Shown here piece after piece: positions 1-8,211 of a DNA stretch of 64,000 nt (its first letter is position 1; each line of letters begins with the position of its first letter). A program made the position numbers and the translations under genes. Under the pieces are notes generated by a model. The model searched no databases, was not told the origin of the DNA, and saw only the letters and a list, made by a program, of their open reading frames with translations. This DNA comes from Fodinibacter luteus (GTDB lineage Bacteria > Actinomycetota > Actinomycetes > Actinomycetales > Dermatophilaceae): assembly GCF_039541575.1 (NCBI RefSeq), contig NZ_BAABGM010000002.1:1-64000 (forward strand), written 5' to 3'.

Positions 1-30
1 GTCCTGAGCCAGGATCAAACTCTCCGTTGA
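1..30 (-). rRNA. 16S rRNA gene, 5' end only
   Basis: The reverse strand reads GAGAGTTTGATCCTGGCTCA, the universal 16S 5' sequence (27F primer site). Only the first ~30 bases of the mature RNA lie in the window; the gene continues beyond position 1. The exact mature 5' end is an estimate from alignment with known 16S genes. Confidence 0.97.
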
Positions 31-443
31 TGTTCACAACCCAACACCCCCACCAACAAGCAAGGGCACCAGGAAAAAACATAACCCCAAAGGGCTTGTC
101 CAGCTGAGCACAAACAACCAGCAAAACAATCACTGATAGTTCGTTGTCCAACCAAAGGAAAAACTCATCCACCACACCCCAGAACAACCCCACAACAGGG
201 CCACCCCAGAACACGGCACGACGAGGTAAAACTTGGCATCGATTTTTGACACGCTGTTGAGTTCTCAAGAACCGGACGCGCACCAACGCCTCGCTCAGCG
301 AGCTCGTCGTCGGGGCTTCTTCCGGGTTGCCGCCCCCACCGGGGTGTGAGCGACAGGTCCTGCATGACCCGCGTCCTTGCTTGGGCGACGGTCCGTGACC
401 CGCTCTCGGAGCGGCCGGACAGATCGCGCTTGGATCTCGGCGG
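31..443 (-). promoter_or_regulatory. rRNA operon leader with boxA-like antitermination/processing element
   Basis: This is the untranslated leader between the rrn promoter and 16S rRNA. At 249-272 the minus strand reads TTCTTGAGAACTCAACAGCG, followed by TGTCAAAAATC. This matches the conserved actinobacterial rrn leader element associated with antitermination and RNase III processing (established family knowledge). The part nearest 16S (about 31-200) is clearly less GC-rich than the rest of the window, as expected for an rRNA leader. No protein-coding gene is supported here. Confidence 0.85.
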
Positions 444-450
444 GGCGACC

Positions 451-479
451 ACTCTAGCACCCTCGGGCGCCAGCTCCAA
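451..479 (-). promoter_or_regulatory. Probable rrn promoter (-35 TTGGAG, -10 TAGAGT)
   Basis: On the minus strand TTGGAG (479-474) is separated by 17 nt from TAGAGT (456-451), reading towards 16S. The spacing and hexamers fit an actinobacterial housekeeping sigma-70 promoter, with transcription probably starting near 444. The leader would then be about 410 nt long. Additional rrn promoters further upstream were not identified. Confidence 0.7.
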
Positions 480-699
480 CTCGTCATCCGTGGGCCACGT
501 GGTGGTCCGACGGATCCTCGTCGGGTGTGGGATCAGCTCGCGGGACCGGCCTGCTTGGTGCGGGATCTGCATCCCACCGCTTGGCGTCCGTTCCTCCCTC
601 TCGGGCTGACGTCGACGACAGTAGACGACCCGTGACGGCGGCACCAAATCGGCTCCTCGGTCCGACCGGCCCAGCGGCGGTCAGCCGGCCCAGCGGCAG
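480..699. other. Gap upstream of the rrn promoter; no gene seen
   Basis: This stretch lies between the rrn promoter and the end of the minus-strand membrane protein gene. Reading frames that cross it have no recognisable protein content. It probably holds upstream rrn promoter elements and the 3' end of the neighbouring transcript. Nothing more specific is visible. Confidence 0.5.
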
Positions 700-703
700 T
701 CAG
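666..703. repeat. Two tandem copies of a 19-bp unit at a gene end
   Basis: Units 666-684 and 685-703 are CCGGCCCAGCGGCNGTCAG and differ at one base. The second copy includes the stop codon of the membrane protein gene at 700-702. This looks like a small local duplication; a role in termination is possible but not shown. Confidence 0.7.
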
Positions 704-2904
704 CCGGCCGGAGCCAGCCACACCCGCACCGGCAGGGGGTCGGTGCGCACGGGGCGGCGCTCGAGCACGTGCTCGTCCTCCCGGACCACGGTGTCGACGA
801 CGGGCGCGGGCGCCACCCCGAGCTCGTCGAGGGCCTCCGGGCCGTCGGCTGCGAGCAGGACGAGGCGCCCACCGCGGGCCGACACGGCGTCCGCCACCTC
901 ACGCACCGTCGACGCGAGCGCGTCCGCGTCGCGGTGCAGGCCGGCCGTCGTCGACAGCGCCGGCACACCGCACATCCCCCGCACCACCTGGGGCCACTCG
1001 TTCGCGGCCCGCGAGTCGACCGCGATGACGACGTCGCCGTCTTCGAGGGTGGCGCACACCTGCTCGACCGCGGCGAGGGACCCCCGCTCGACGCCGCCCG
1101 CCCGGTGCGGCCAGGTGGCCGCCACCGCCGGTCCGACGACGAGGGCCGCGCCGACCGCCACGACGGCCGGTCCCACCCACCGTGGCCCGGAGGCGGCCGA
1201 GCGGCGCAGGACCCGGTCGGCTCCAACCACGACGAGGACGACGACGAGGGGAAGGGCGACGAGCAGCCGGCGGTCGGCCCACGGGTGGTCGGGCGTGATG
1301 CCGGGGCGGAGCAGCGTGAGCAGGGTGGAACCGGCGGCGACGACCAGGGCGGGCAGCCACGCCTCCACGACGCCCCGGGTCGCGGAGGCCGTGGCCCGCC
1401 GCACGACGGCCGCGAGCACGACGAGGGCGACGAGCAGCGCCACCGGGCCCACGTACCAGGCCAACCACGTGACGGTCTGCTCGGCGTAGGTGCGGCCACC
1501 GTCGACGGGCAGGCCCTGCCGCGCCTGCATGCCGGCGACGTAGCGCGCGCCCGGGTCGTCGGGGTCCTGCCGGGTCACGAGCCACAGCGGGCGGCTCGCG
1601 AGGTAGAACCCCACGAGGAGCACCGCCACCCCAGCCAGGTCGGGCAGTCGCCGGACGACCCCCGCGGGGACACGACCCGGCACCCCGCGCCGGCGCACGA
1701 CCAGCGCCCCCGCCGAGAGCACTCCCACGAGCACCCCCAGGGCCAGCAGCGGCACGAGGCTGCCTGCGATCGAGGCGAGGTACTGCCAGGAGAGCCCCAC
1801 GGCGGCCACGGCGGACACGGCGACTGCGGCGCCCAGCCCCACGAGGAGCGGTCGGACCCATCGGGCACCGAGCGCTCCCCCGAGGGCGAGCACCGGCAGG
1901 AGCAGCACCACCTCCCGCAGCGCGTCGACCCGCACGAGCCCGGTGCCGCCGACGAGCACACCGGCGACGAACGCCGCGCGGGCGGACCCGTCGCGCAAAC
2001 ACGAGAAGCGACCCGACGGTGGAAGCCCGACGTCCCCACCGACCCCCTCGAGCACGCGGCCCTGCGACGACCGGTCGCCCACGAAGCCGACCGCCCCCGG
2101 GACGCGACCCTCGCCCTCGGTCCCCCCATCGACAGGGCCCCCCGGCGCCGGCACGCCGTCCCCGGGCAGCCGCGCTGTCGCCACCGCGAGCGTCACGGCG
2201 AGCAACCCCGACGTGAGCGTCAGCATCGCGAGCGGCTCCGAGTACGTCGCTCGGGCCGTGTGCACCACCGGGAAGAGCACTGCGACGAGTGCCGCGGACG
2301 CCACCCCGGCCCACGGCCCGACGACCCGGGCCACGAGCAGCCCGAGGGCGAGCAACGCCAGGCCCATGGCGAGCGCCGGCAGCACGAGCGCGGCATCCGC
2401 TCCGCCGACCCACCAGCCGAACGCGTAGACGACCGCCGGCCCGACGACGAACTGCGGCTGGACGGCCGGGGCCGTCGGTGACCCGACCTCGAAGAACGCC
2501 GGGCTCGCCAGGGTCACCCCCTCGAGACGGAGCACCTCGGCGCCGCCCACCGACGCCGGGTGGACGGGCACGACGCGGGCGTGCGTCGTCGCGAGGCTCA
2601 CCGCGGCCTGGAGGTTGCTCGCGGCGTCACGCCGGGGCAGCACCTGCTCGGAGTGCGTCGCCCCGGCCCACACCGTGAACCCGACGACGACGGCGACGAG
2701 GCACGCCGAGGCCGCGACCGGCATCCGCACGCCGGGGAGACCTCGCACGCACCACGCGCACACGGCCGCGAGCACGACCGCCGTCGGCCACGCGACCCAC
2801 GGCGACCACCACCCGAGGGCCGACAGGGCGGCCGCCGTCGCGCTGACGAGGACGACCCACAGGGCCGCACCGAGCGCCAGCGACGGCAGGAGCCGGGCCC
2901 TCAC
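700..2904 (-). CDS. Large multi-pass membrane protein, GT-C glycosyltransferase-like
   Basis: A 734-residue protein with about a dozen hydrophobic helices and a C-terminal soluble tail of about 130 residues. The layout, with a short extracytoplasmic loop carrying charged residues after the first helices (about 90-150), resembles GT-C polyprenyl-phosphate-sugar transferases, but no diagnostic motif is certain. A hydrophilic Gly/Pro/Arg-rich insert lies at roughly 240-310. The GTG start (2904) overlaps the stop codon of the upstream tagD-like gene in a GTGA arrangement, so the two are probably translationally coupled. Its place beside a TagD-like enzyme suggests transfer of sugar to, or processing of, a cell-wall glycopolymer at the outer face of the membrane (inference). 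Confidence 0.75.
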   Translation of the reverse strand: MRARLLPSLALGAALWVVLVSATAAALSALGWWSPWVAWPTAVVLAAVCAWCVRGLPGVRMPVAASACLVAVVVGFTVWAGATHSEQVLPRRDAASNLQAAVSLATTHARVVPVHPASVGGAEVLRLEGVTLASPAFFEVGSPTAPAVQPQFVVGPAVVYAFGWWVGGADAALVLPALAMGLALLALGLLVARVVGPWAGVASAALVAVLFPVVHTARATYSEPLAMLTLTSGLLAVTLAVATARLPGDGVPAPGGPVDGGTEGEGRVPGAVGFVGDRSSQGRVLEGVGGDVGLPPSGRFSCLRDGSARAAFVAGVLVGGTGLVRVDALREVVLLLPVLALGGALGARWVRPLLVGLGAAVAVSAVAAVGLSWQYLASIAGSLVPLLALGVLVGVLSAGALVVRRRGVPGRVPAGVVRRLPDLAGVAVLLVGFYLASRPLWLVTRQDPDDPGARYVAGMQARQGLPVDGGRTYAEQTVTWLAWYVGPVALLVALVVLAAVVRRATASATRGVVEAWLPALVVAAGSTLLTLLRPGITPDHPWADRRLLVALPLVVVLVVVGADRVLRRSAASGPRWVGPAVVAVGAALVVGPAVAATWPHRAGGVERGSLAAVEQVCATLEDGDVVIAVDSRAANEWPQVVRGMCGVPALSTTAGLHRDADALASTVREVADAVSARGGRLVLLAADGPEALDELGVAPAPVVDTVVREDEHVLERRPVRTDPLPVRVWLAPAG

Positions 2905-3305
2905 GACCCCAGGCTGGCGATGTGCTCGATGAGCCCGGTCGTCGACACCGACGGGGTGCGCGGGAGGTAGACGACCTCGCAGACGTCGGACACCCAGTCG
3001 AACTTGCCGGCCCAGTCGTCGCCCATGACGAGGACGTCGGCGCCGTGCTCGAGGATGTAGTCGCGCTTCTTCTCGAGGGACTCCTCGACGAACACCTCGT
3101 CGACGACCCGCAGGCTGGCGACGATCTCCATCCGCTCGTCCTGGGAGTAGACCGGGGCGCGGCCCTTCTTCGCGATGTTGAGGGCGTCGGCGGACACCCC
3201 GACGACGAGGCGGTCCCCGAGCTCGGCGGCGCGCTGGAGCACCCGGATGTGGCCGACGTGGAACACGTCGAAGGTGCCGAAGGTGATGACCGTGCGTCCG
3301 CTCAT
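2901..3305 (-). CDS. tagD: Glycerol-3-phosphate cytidylyltransferase-like nucleotidyltransferase
   Basis: A 134-residue cytoplasmic enzyme of the TagD/GCT family (HIGH-type cytidylyltransferase), expected to make CDP-glycerol from CTP and sn-glycerol-3-phosphate for teichoic-acid-like polymers. The nucleotide-binding HVGH motif is at 16-19 and the family motif RTPSVSTT at 116-123; length is typical. The ATG (3303-3305) is preceded by TAGGCT (3318-3313) with a 7-nt gap, so the mRNA is probably leaderless. The stop overlaps the GTG of the downstream membrane protein. The related FAD-synthetase and ethanolamine-P cytidylyltransferase families also use HxGH; the teichoic acid genes nearby favour a glycerol- or ribitol-type substrate. 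Confidence 0.85.
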   Translation of the reverse strand: MSGRTVITFGTFDVFHVGHIRVLQRAAELGDRLVVGVSADALNIAKKGRAPVYSQDERMEIVASLRVVDEVFVEESLEKKRDYILEHGADVLVMGDDWAGKFDWVSDVCEVVYLPRTPSVSTTGLIEHIASLGS

Positions 3306-3409
3306 GGCGGGCAGCCTAGTGGCGGGACATCGCGGGGCCGGCCGGCCGCAGGGCGTGGACCGCCTCCCGCTTCCCCGCTCGGGCGGACCGTGCGGCTAGG
3401 GTCGCGACG

Positions 3410-4252
3410 GTGAGCACCCCGACGACCCCGGCCGACCTCCTGCGCCACCTCGTCGCCGCCGACCCCGGTCGCCCGCGCATCACGGTCTACGACGACACCG
3501 ACTCGCCGACCCGGGGCGAGCGCGTCGAGCTGTCCGCGCGGGTGCTCGCCAACTGGGTCGCCAAGGCCGCCAACCTGCTGCAGGACGACCTCGACGTCGG
3601 GCCGGGCTCGACGGTGCGCATCGACCTGCCGCCGCACTGGCGCACGCTGTACTGGGCCCTCGCCGCGTGGTCGGTCGGCGCCTGCGTCGAGGTGCCGGCG
3701 GGGCGCACCGGTGCCGGCGTCGACGGGCGGGGAGCCGTCGGTGTCGCACCTGCCGGGGGCGTCCTGGCCGCTGGAGGCGGATCGGATGCCGTGCCGTCAC
3801 CTCGTGCGTCGAGCGGCGCCGACGTCGTTGTCACGGATGCCGTCGACGCCGCCGCCGTTGCCGACGAGGCGGTGCTCGTCACCCTCGCCGCGCTCGCCCG
3901 GGCGGCGGCGGTGCCGGTTCCCGCCGGGGTCGTCGACGAGGCGCGCGAGCTCGCGACGCACGGTGACGTCTTCGAGGCCTGGGCCGAGCCGGGGCCCGCG
4001 GACGCCGCGCTGCGCGTCGTGGGTGGAGGGGCCGGGAAGGACGAGGCCTCCTTCGCCGGGCTCGTGCCCGGTGGGCCGGCGTCGGTCGGTTCGGAACGGG
4101 TGCACACCTCGACGCCTGACACGGTGGCGTTCCTGCGGCTCGCGCTGCAGGTGTGGGCGGGGAGCGGCTCGCTCGTGCTCACCCGGGGCGAGCCGGCAGC
4201 CGAGGTGCTGGCCTCCCGGCTCGAGGCCGAGGGCGTCACCCGCGCGGTCTGA
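3410..4252 (+). CDS. TIGR03089 family protein (truncated acyl-CoA-synthetase-like)
   Basis: A 280-residue protein that starts like the N-terminal domain of AMP-dependent synthetases (LSARVLANWVAKAANLLQDD, then an RIDLPPHWRTLYW segment at about 68-80) but has no AMP-binding signature or C-terminal lid. This matches the actinobacterial TIGR03089 family of unknown function, which is usually encoded near LCP and polysaccharide genes (established association). A low-complexity Gly/Ala stretch occupies about 100-140. The GTG start is 7 nt after TAGGGT (3397-3402), a leaderless arrangement divergent from tagD. Enzymatic activity is doubtful because the catalytic core motifs are missing. Confidence 0.75.
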   Translation: MSTPTTPADLLRHLVAADPGRPRITVYDDTDSPTRGERVELSARVLANWVAKAANLLQDDLDVGPGSTVRIDLPPHWRTLYWALAAWSVGACVEVPAGRTGAGVDGRGAVGVAPAGGVLAAGGGSDAVPSPRASSGADVVVTDAVDAAAVADEAVLVTLAALARAAAVPVPAGVVDEARELATHGDVFEAWAEPGPADAALRVVGGGAGKDEASFAGLVPGGPASVGSERVHTSTPDTVAFLRLALQVWAGSGSLVLTRGEPAAEVLASRLEAEGVTRAV

Positions 4253-4282
4253 CGTCCCAGCGGCGACTGAGCCGGGTTCGGC

Positions 4283-4538
4283 GTACCGCAGGAGTGTCAG
4301 GGGCGCAGCTCACCGAGCGCCCGGCATCCCAGCGATCAGTCGCCTCCACGGCAGGGATGCCAGGGGCGCACCCCACCGCGCGCCCGGCATCCCTCGCGCC
4401 GGACGAACCCACGGCGGGACTGCCAAGAGCGCAGCTCACCGCGCGCCCGGCATCCCAGCGGACCAGTCGCCTCCACGGCAGGGATGCCAGGGGCCCACCC
4501 CAGCGCGCGCCCGGCATCCCCGCGCCCAAGGCGAGAGC
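4283..4538. repeat. Four tandem ~64-bp units with internal GGGATGCC/GGCATCCC dyads
   Basis: Units lie at about 4283-4347, 4348-4410, 4411-4474 and 4475-4538. Units 1 and 3 resemble each other most, and units 2 and 4 resemble each other most, suggesting duplication of a two-unit block. Units 2 and 4 contain GGGATGCC followed about 25 nt later by GGCATCCC, which can form a hairpin; units 1 and 3 keep the right arm and a degenerate left arm. The array fills the gap between convergent genes. No reading frame in it looks coding. Confidence 0.85.
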
Positions 4539-4554
4539 GAACGCCTCGAACGTG

Positions 4555-4613
4555 TTGCAGATCACCCACGCGGCGAGCCGCGCTGCAGGCCCGGCCGCGT
4601 GGGTGATGTGCAA
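4555..4613. terminator. Long inverted repeat, probable bidirectional terminator
   Basis: Arms 4561-4574 (ATCACCCACGCGGC) and 4594-4607 are perfect complements. Beyond a G-G mismatch, TTGCA (4555-4559) pairs with TGCAA (4609-4613), giving a stem of 19 paired bases with one internal mismatch and a 19-nt loop. It lies between the stops of two convergent genes. There is no T-tract on either side, so intrinsic termination is inferred from position and symmetry only. Confidence 0.7.
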
Positions 4614-4621
4614 GGAGTCGG

Positions 4622-6454
4622 TCAGCGGGGCATGCGGGCCTCGACGGCCTTCCACGTGAGGGTTCCGACGACACCGGTCTGGGTCAGCTTGGCCGCCGCC
4701 TGGACCGACTTCACGGCCGCCTCCGTCGCCGGCCCGAACGAGCCGTCGACGGTGAGCCGCAGCGCCTTCTGCAGGGCCTTGACGGCGGTGCCCGTCGAGC
4801 CGCGCTTGAGCACCGTGCCCCAGTGGGGCAGGAGCGGGTGCACCTTCAGCTCGAGGGCGTTCCACGTCTTCGCGTCGACGACCCCGGTGGCGGTCAGTCC
4901 CTTCGAGGTCTGGAACTTCTTCACCGCGGCGAGGGTGAGCGACCCGAACGAACCGTCGACGACGAGGCCTCCCAGGCCGCGCTGGAGCACCTTGACGGCC
5001 GTCCCCGTCGCCCCCTGCTTGAGGACGGTGCTCTTGTACGCCGTGAACTCGGTCGCGAGCGAGGTGACGGTCGAGCCGGAGGTCGTCGTCGGCGTGACCG
5101 GGGTGTCGGCCATGAGGGCCTTCCACACCTTGGCGTCGGTGATGCCGTTGACGGTCAGGCCCTTGGCCTTCTGGTACTCCTTGACCCGCGCCTCGGTGGC
5201 CGGGCCGTAGGACCCGTCGACGGTGAGCTTGCCGATCGCCTTCTGCAGCGCCTTGACCGCCTCGCCCTTCGACCACAGCTTCAGGGTGATGCCCGCGTAC
5301 TTGGCGAGCGGGTGCGTGCTCGCCGTCGGGCTCGGTGCGGTCTGCGTGGGGGCGGTGGCGTCGGCGATGAGCGCCTTCCACACCTTGGAGTCGGTGACGC
5401 CGTTGACGGTCAGGCCCTTGGCCTTCTGGTACTCCTTGACCCGCGTCTCGGTGGCCGGGCCGTACGAGCCGTCGACGGTGAGCTTGCCGATCGCCTTCTG
5501 CAGCGCCTTGACCGCCGTGCCCGTCGAACCCCGCTTGAGGACGACGTTGACGTACTGCTGCAGTGGGCTGCGGCTCGGGACGAGCCCGAGGGAGACCATC
5601 TTCGACCACGTCGCGTTGTCGAGCTTCTTCGTCGCGGTGAGGCCGTGCTTGGTCTGCCAGACGCCGAGGGCGGTGGCGGTGACCGGCCCGAACTTTCCGT
5701 CGGCGGTGACCCCGATGACCTTCTGGGCCAGGGCGACGTCGGGACCCTCCGCCCCCTGCTCGAGGAAGGGGTAGCCGCTCGCGGTGATCGTCGGCACGGC
5801 CGGCGGCGGGTTGTAGTACGGACCCGTGAGGGGTGAGGTCACCGCGGTCCCGCTCCACCACGAGGACCGCATCCGGGCCCCGTCCCAGTTGAACGAGAAG
5901 TGGATGTGGTCGGTGTGCGGCGACACGCCGTAGTAGGGGGCCCAGCCGCGGCCGGTGTCGTAGGCACGCCACATCTGCCGGTTCCAGATGATGTAGTTGA
6001 TGCCGAACCGCTTCGCCATCGCCCCGGGCCGCCCCTTGCTGTCGGGGGCGGCGAGCCAGCGGGTGATCGCGTTGGCCAGGGCCCGCTGCTCGGCGTTGTT
6101 CGCGTTGATCATCCAGTCGAGCGCCCGGCCCTCACCGTGCTCGGCGGCGCAGTGCCGCAGGATGCCGTAGGTGCGCGAGCCGTAGGTCGCGTTGAGCATC
6201 TTCGCGAACGCCACCGCCCCGGGCTGGTTGTACGTCAGGCACTGGGTGCCCTTCTGGTACGGCGGCGCGACGTCGAGCGCGCTCGGCAGCGGCTTCGGCG
6301 GGGTCGGGGTGGGGTAGCCGGCCGCCTCCGCCTGGGCCGTCGCGAGGGGGAAGGCCAGCACGGATGCCGACACGGCACCGACCGTGCGCGCCGGGAAGCG
6401 GCGCTGGGGTCGGGGTGAGCTGGGCAGGGACAGGGCGGGCGGGTGGCTGGACAC
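4622..6454 (-). CDS. Secreted peptidase-like protein with five peptidoglycan-binding repeats
   Basis: A 610-residue secreted protein. An Arg-rich N-terminus leads into a signal peptide (about 15-45) ending in an Ala-rich cleavage region. A catalytic-type domain follows (about 65-210) with AAEHGEGRALDWM and HTDHIHFSF, resembling His/Asp zinc-peptidase folds such as ARB_07466-like and VanY/M15-type domains. Five PG_binding_1 repeats (consensus KALQKAIGKLTVDGSYGPAT) fill the rest. The likely role is binding or trimming peptidoglycan in the wall. The GTG at 6454 was chosen because GAGGAG (6469-6464) lies 9 nt upstream; an ATG at 6580 would add an implausible Cys-rich leader before the signal peptide. 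The enzymatic activity is inferred. Confidence 0.8.
   Translation of the reverse strand: MSSHPPALSLPSSPRPQRRFPARTVGAVSASVLAFPLATAQAEAAGYPTPTPPKPLPSALDVAPPYQKGTQCLTYNQPGAVAFAKMLNATYGSRTYGILRHCAAEHGEGRALDWMINANNAEQRALANAITRWLAAPDSKGRPGAMAKRFGINYIIWNRQMWRAYDTGRGWAPYYGVSPHTDHIHFSFNWDGARMRSSWWSGTAVTSPLTGPYYNPPPAVPTITASGYPFLEQGAEGPDVALAQKVIGVTADGKFGPVTATALGVWQTKHGLTATKKLDNATWSKMVSLGLVPSRSPLQQYVNVVLKRGSTGTAVKALQKAIGKLTVDGSYGPATETRVKEYQKAKGLTVNGVTDSKVWKALIADATAPTQTAPSPTASTHPLAKYAGITLKLWSKGEAVKALQKAIGKLTVDGSYGPATEARVKEYQKAKGLTVNGITDAKVWKALMADTPVTPTTTSGSTVTSLATEFTAYKSTVLKQGATGTAVKVLQRGLGGLVVDGSFGSLTLAAVKKFQTSKGLTATGVVDAKTWNALELKVHPLLPHWGTVLKRGSTGTAVKALQKALRLTVDGSFGPATEAAVKSVQAAAKLTQTGVVGTLTWKAVEARMPR
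5112..5515 (-). repeat. Near-identical DNA copies of two peptidoglycan-binding repeats
   Basis: Segments about 5112-5260 and 5367-5515 are almost the same at DNA level, including silent positions, whereas the other three repeats of this gene are diverged. This points to a recent internal duplication with a period near 255 bp, and the number of wall-binding modules may vary between strains. Confidence 0.75.
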
Positions 6455-6753
6455 GCGAGAGTGCTCCTCGGACGGGGTCGTACACAGCGGTTGACACAGG
6501 GGGTCGAGACTCGCTCGGCACCTCTCGTCACACTCACCACACATGCCACATGAGATGACCGGGCCCCCCAGTTGTCCCACCCGCCCCGGAGGCCTCGCAA
6601 CTCTTTCGGTGGAATTACACGGATGTACTTCTCAGGAGCCCCATCCGTCACGCAAATCCTCCGCGCTCACCGCCCGGAAGCCGCAGATCCTTCGGAGGCG
6701 TGTCCGCGCGGCCGGTGGCGCGCCCGCCTCCCGAGGTCACTAGAGTGCCCGGC
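6455..6753. other. Divergent promoter region between wall hydrolase and CoA transferase
   Basis: About 300 bp with lower GC around 6600-6660 (GGAATTACACGGATGTACTT). It should carry the minus-strand promoter of the secreted hydrolase, whose mRNA has a ribosome binding site and therefore a leader, and the leaderless promoter of scoA (TAGAGT at 6741-6746). No cyclic-di-AMP riboswitch signature, sometimes found upstream of actinobacterial wall hydrolases, was recognised. Confidence 0.5.
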
Positions 6754-7548
6754 ATGGACAAAGTCGTCTCCACCCCTGCCGACGCCGTCGCCGGGATCAC
6801 CGACGGGGCCACCCTCGCCGTCGGCGGGTTCGGGCTGTGCGGCATCCCCTCCGTGCTCATCGCCGAGCTGCACCGCACCGGCGTGCGCGACCTCGAGGTC
6901 GTGTCGAACAACTGCGGCGTCGACGACTGGGGGCTCGGCATCCTGCTCGCCTCCCGCCAGATCCGCCGCATGGTCTCCTCGTACGTCGGGGAGAACAAGG
7001 AGTTCGCGCGCCAGTACCTCGAGGGCGAGCTCGAGGTCGAGCTGACCCCGCAGGGCACCCTGGCCGAGCGGCTGCGCGCCGGCGGGTCCGGCATCCCGGC
7101 GTTCTTCACCCCGACCGGCGTGGGCTCCCAGGTCGCCGACGGGGGCCTGCCGTGGCGCTACGACTCCGAGGGCAACGTCGCGGTCGCCTCCCCCGCCAAG
7201 GAGGTGCGGGTCTTCGAGCGGGACGGGGTGCAGCGCGAGTACGTCCTCGAGCACGCGATCGTCGCCGACTTCGCGCTCGTGCGCGCGTGGAAGGGCGACC
7301 GGCACGGCAACCTCGTCTTCAACAAGTCCAGCCGCAACTTCAACCCCCTCGCGGCGATGGCCGGCCGGGTCACCGTCGCCGAGGTCGAGCAGCTCGTCGA
7401 GCCCGGCGAGATCGACCCCGACGAGGTGCACCTGCCCGGCATCTACGTCCAGCGGGTGCTGCCGCTCACCCCCGAGCAGGTCGCCGACAAGCGCATCGAG
7501 CGCCGCACCGTCACCCCGACCGCCGACGCGACGAGCAAGGAGTCCTGA
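6754..7548 (+). CDS. scoA: 3-oxoacid CoA-transferase subunit A
   Basis: A 264-residue alpha subunit of succinyl-CoA:3-ketoacid (or acetate/butyrate-acetoacetate) CoA-transferase, which moves CoA from succinyl-CoA to acetoacetate in ketone-body or branched-chain catabolism. The N-terminal glycine-rich CoA-transferase signature GGFGLCGIPS is at about 22-31. The ATG at 6754 is 7 nt after TAGAGT (6741-6746), so a leaderless start is favoured over an upstream in-frame ATG at 6700. The B subunit begins 2 nt after the stop; the two subunits form the enzyme together. Which 3-oxoacid is used cannot be told from sequence alone. Confidence 0.92.
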   Translation: MDKVVSTPADAVAGITDGATLAVGGFGLCGIPSVLIAELHRTGVRDLEVVSNNCGVDDWGLGILLASRQIRRMVSSYVGENKEFARQYLEGELEVELTPQGTLAERLRAGGSGIPAFFTPTGVGSQVADGGLPWRYDSEGNVAVASPAKEVRVFERDGVQREYVLEHAIVADFALVRAWKGDRHGNLVFNKSSRNFNPLAAMAGRVTVAEVEQLVEPGEIDPDEVHLPGIYVQRVLPLTPEQVADKRIERRTVTPTADATSKES

Positions 7549-7550
7549 GC

Positions 7551-8189
7551 ATGCCGCTGACCCGTGAGCAGATGGCCGCCCGAGCCGCCGCCGAGCTCGA
7601 GGACGGTGCGTACGTCAACCTCGGCATCGGCCTGCCGACGCTCGTGCCCAACTACGTGCCCGACGACGTCGAGATCGTGCTCCAGTCCGAGAACGGCATC
7701 CTCGGCGTGGGCGCCTACCCCACCGAGGACGCCGTCGACCCCGACCTCATCAATGCCGGCAAGGAGACCGTCACCGTGCGCCGGGGTGCGTCGTACTTCG
7801 ACTCCGCCACGAGCTTCGGGATGATCCGGGGCGGCAAGGTCGACGCCGCGATCCTGGGCGCCATGCAGGTCTCGGCCGGCGGCGACATCGCCAACTGGAT
7901 GATCCCGGGAAAGATGGTCAAGGGCATGGGCGGCGCGATGGACCTCGTGCACGGTGCGAAGAAGGTCGTCGTGCTCATGGAGCACGTCGCCAAGGACGGT
8001 TCGCACAAGATCGTGCCCGAGTGCACGCTGCCGCTGACCGGCAAGGCCGTCGTCCAGCGCATCATCACCGACCTGGCCGTCCTCGACGTCACGGACCACG
8101 GGCTCGTGCTCCGCGAGCTCGCGCCCGACGTCACGCTCGACCAGGTCCGCGAGGCCACCGGAGCCCCCTTCACCGTCGAGATGGGCTGA
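7551..8189 (+). CDS. scoB: 3-oxoacid CoA-transferase subunit B
   Basis: A 212-residue beta subunit that carries the catalytic glutamate in SENGILGVG (about 45-53), which forms the covalent glutamyl-CoA intermediate. LGIGLPT (about 24-30) and the GGKVDAAILGAMQV segment (about 90-105) are family features. It starts 2 nt after scoA and is its obligate partner. The stop lies 22 bp from the end of the convergent SpoIID gene, with no clear hairpin in between. Confidence 0.93.
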   Translation: MPLTREQMAARAAAELEDGAYVNLGIGLPTLVPNYVPDDVEIVLQSENGILGVGAYPTEDAVDPDLINAGKETVTVRRGASYFDSATSFGMIRGGKVDAAILGAMQVSAGGDIANWMIPGKMVKGMGGAMDLVHGAKKVVVLMEHVAKDGSHKIVPECTLPLTGKAVVQRIITDLAVLDVTDHGLVLRELAPDVTLDQVREATGAPFTVEMG

Positions 8190-8211
8190 CCCGCCCTCTC
8201 GGGGAACCGCG

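Noticed and set aside
165..647. Open frames on both strands in the rrn leader and promoter region
   Set aside because: They cross the rrn promoter and the conserved leader element, and their translations have no protein-like features.
769..2481. Long open frame (570 codons) opposite the large membrane protein gene
   Set aside because: It mirrors the GC-rich codon pattern of the minus-strand gene, has Arg/His/Asp-rich low-complexity content, no domain and no promoter. Similar shadows at 20720-23506, 29244-30626 and 9689-11950 were left out for the same reason.
3410..4252. Complete acyl-CoA synthetase
   Set aside because: It lacks the AMP-binding signature and C-terminal domain; the short TIGR03089 family explains it without invoking truncation.
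6455..6753. Cyclic-di-AMP riboswitch upstream of the wall hydrolase gene
   Set aside because: This riboswitch class is common before such genes in actinobacteria, but I could not find its conserved core words on the minus strand.
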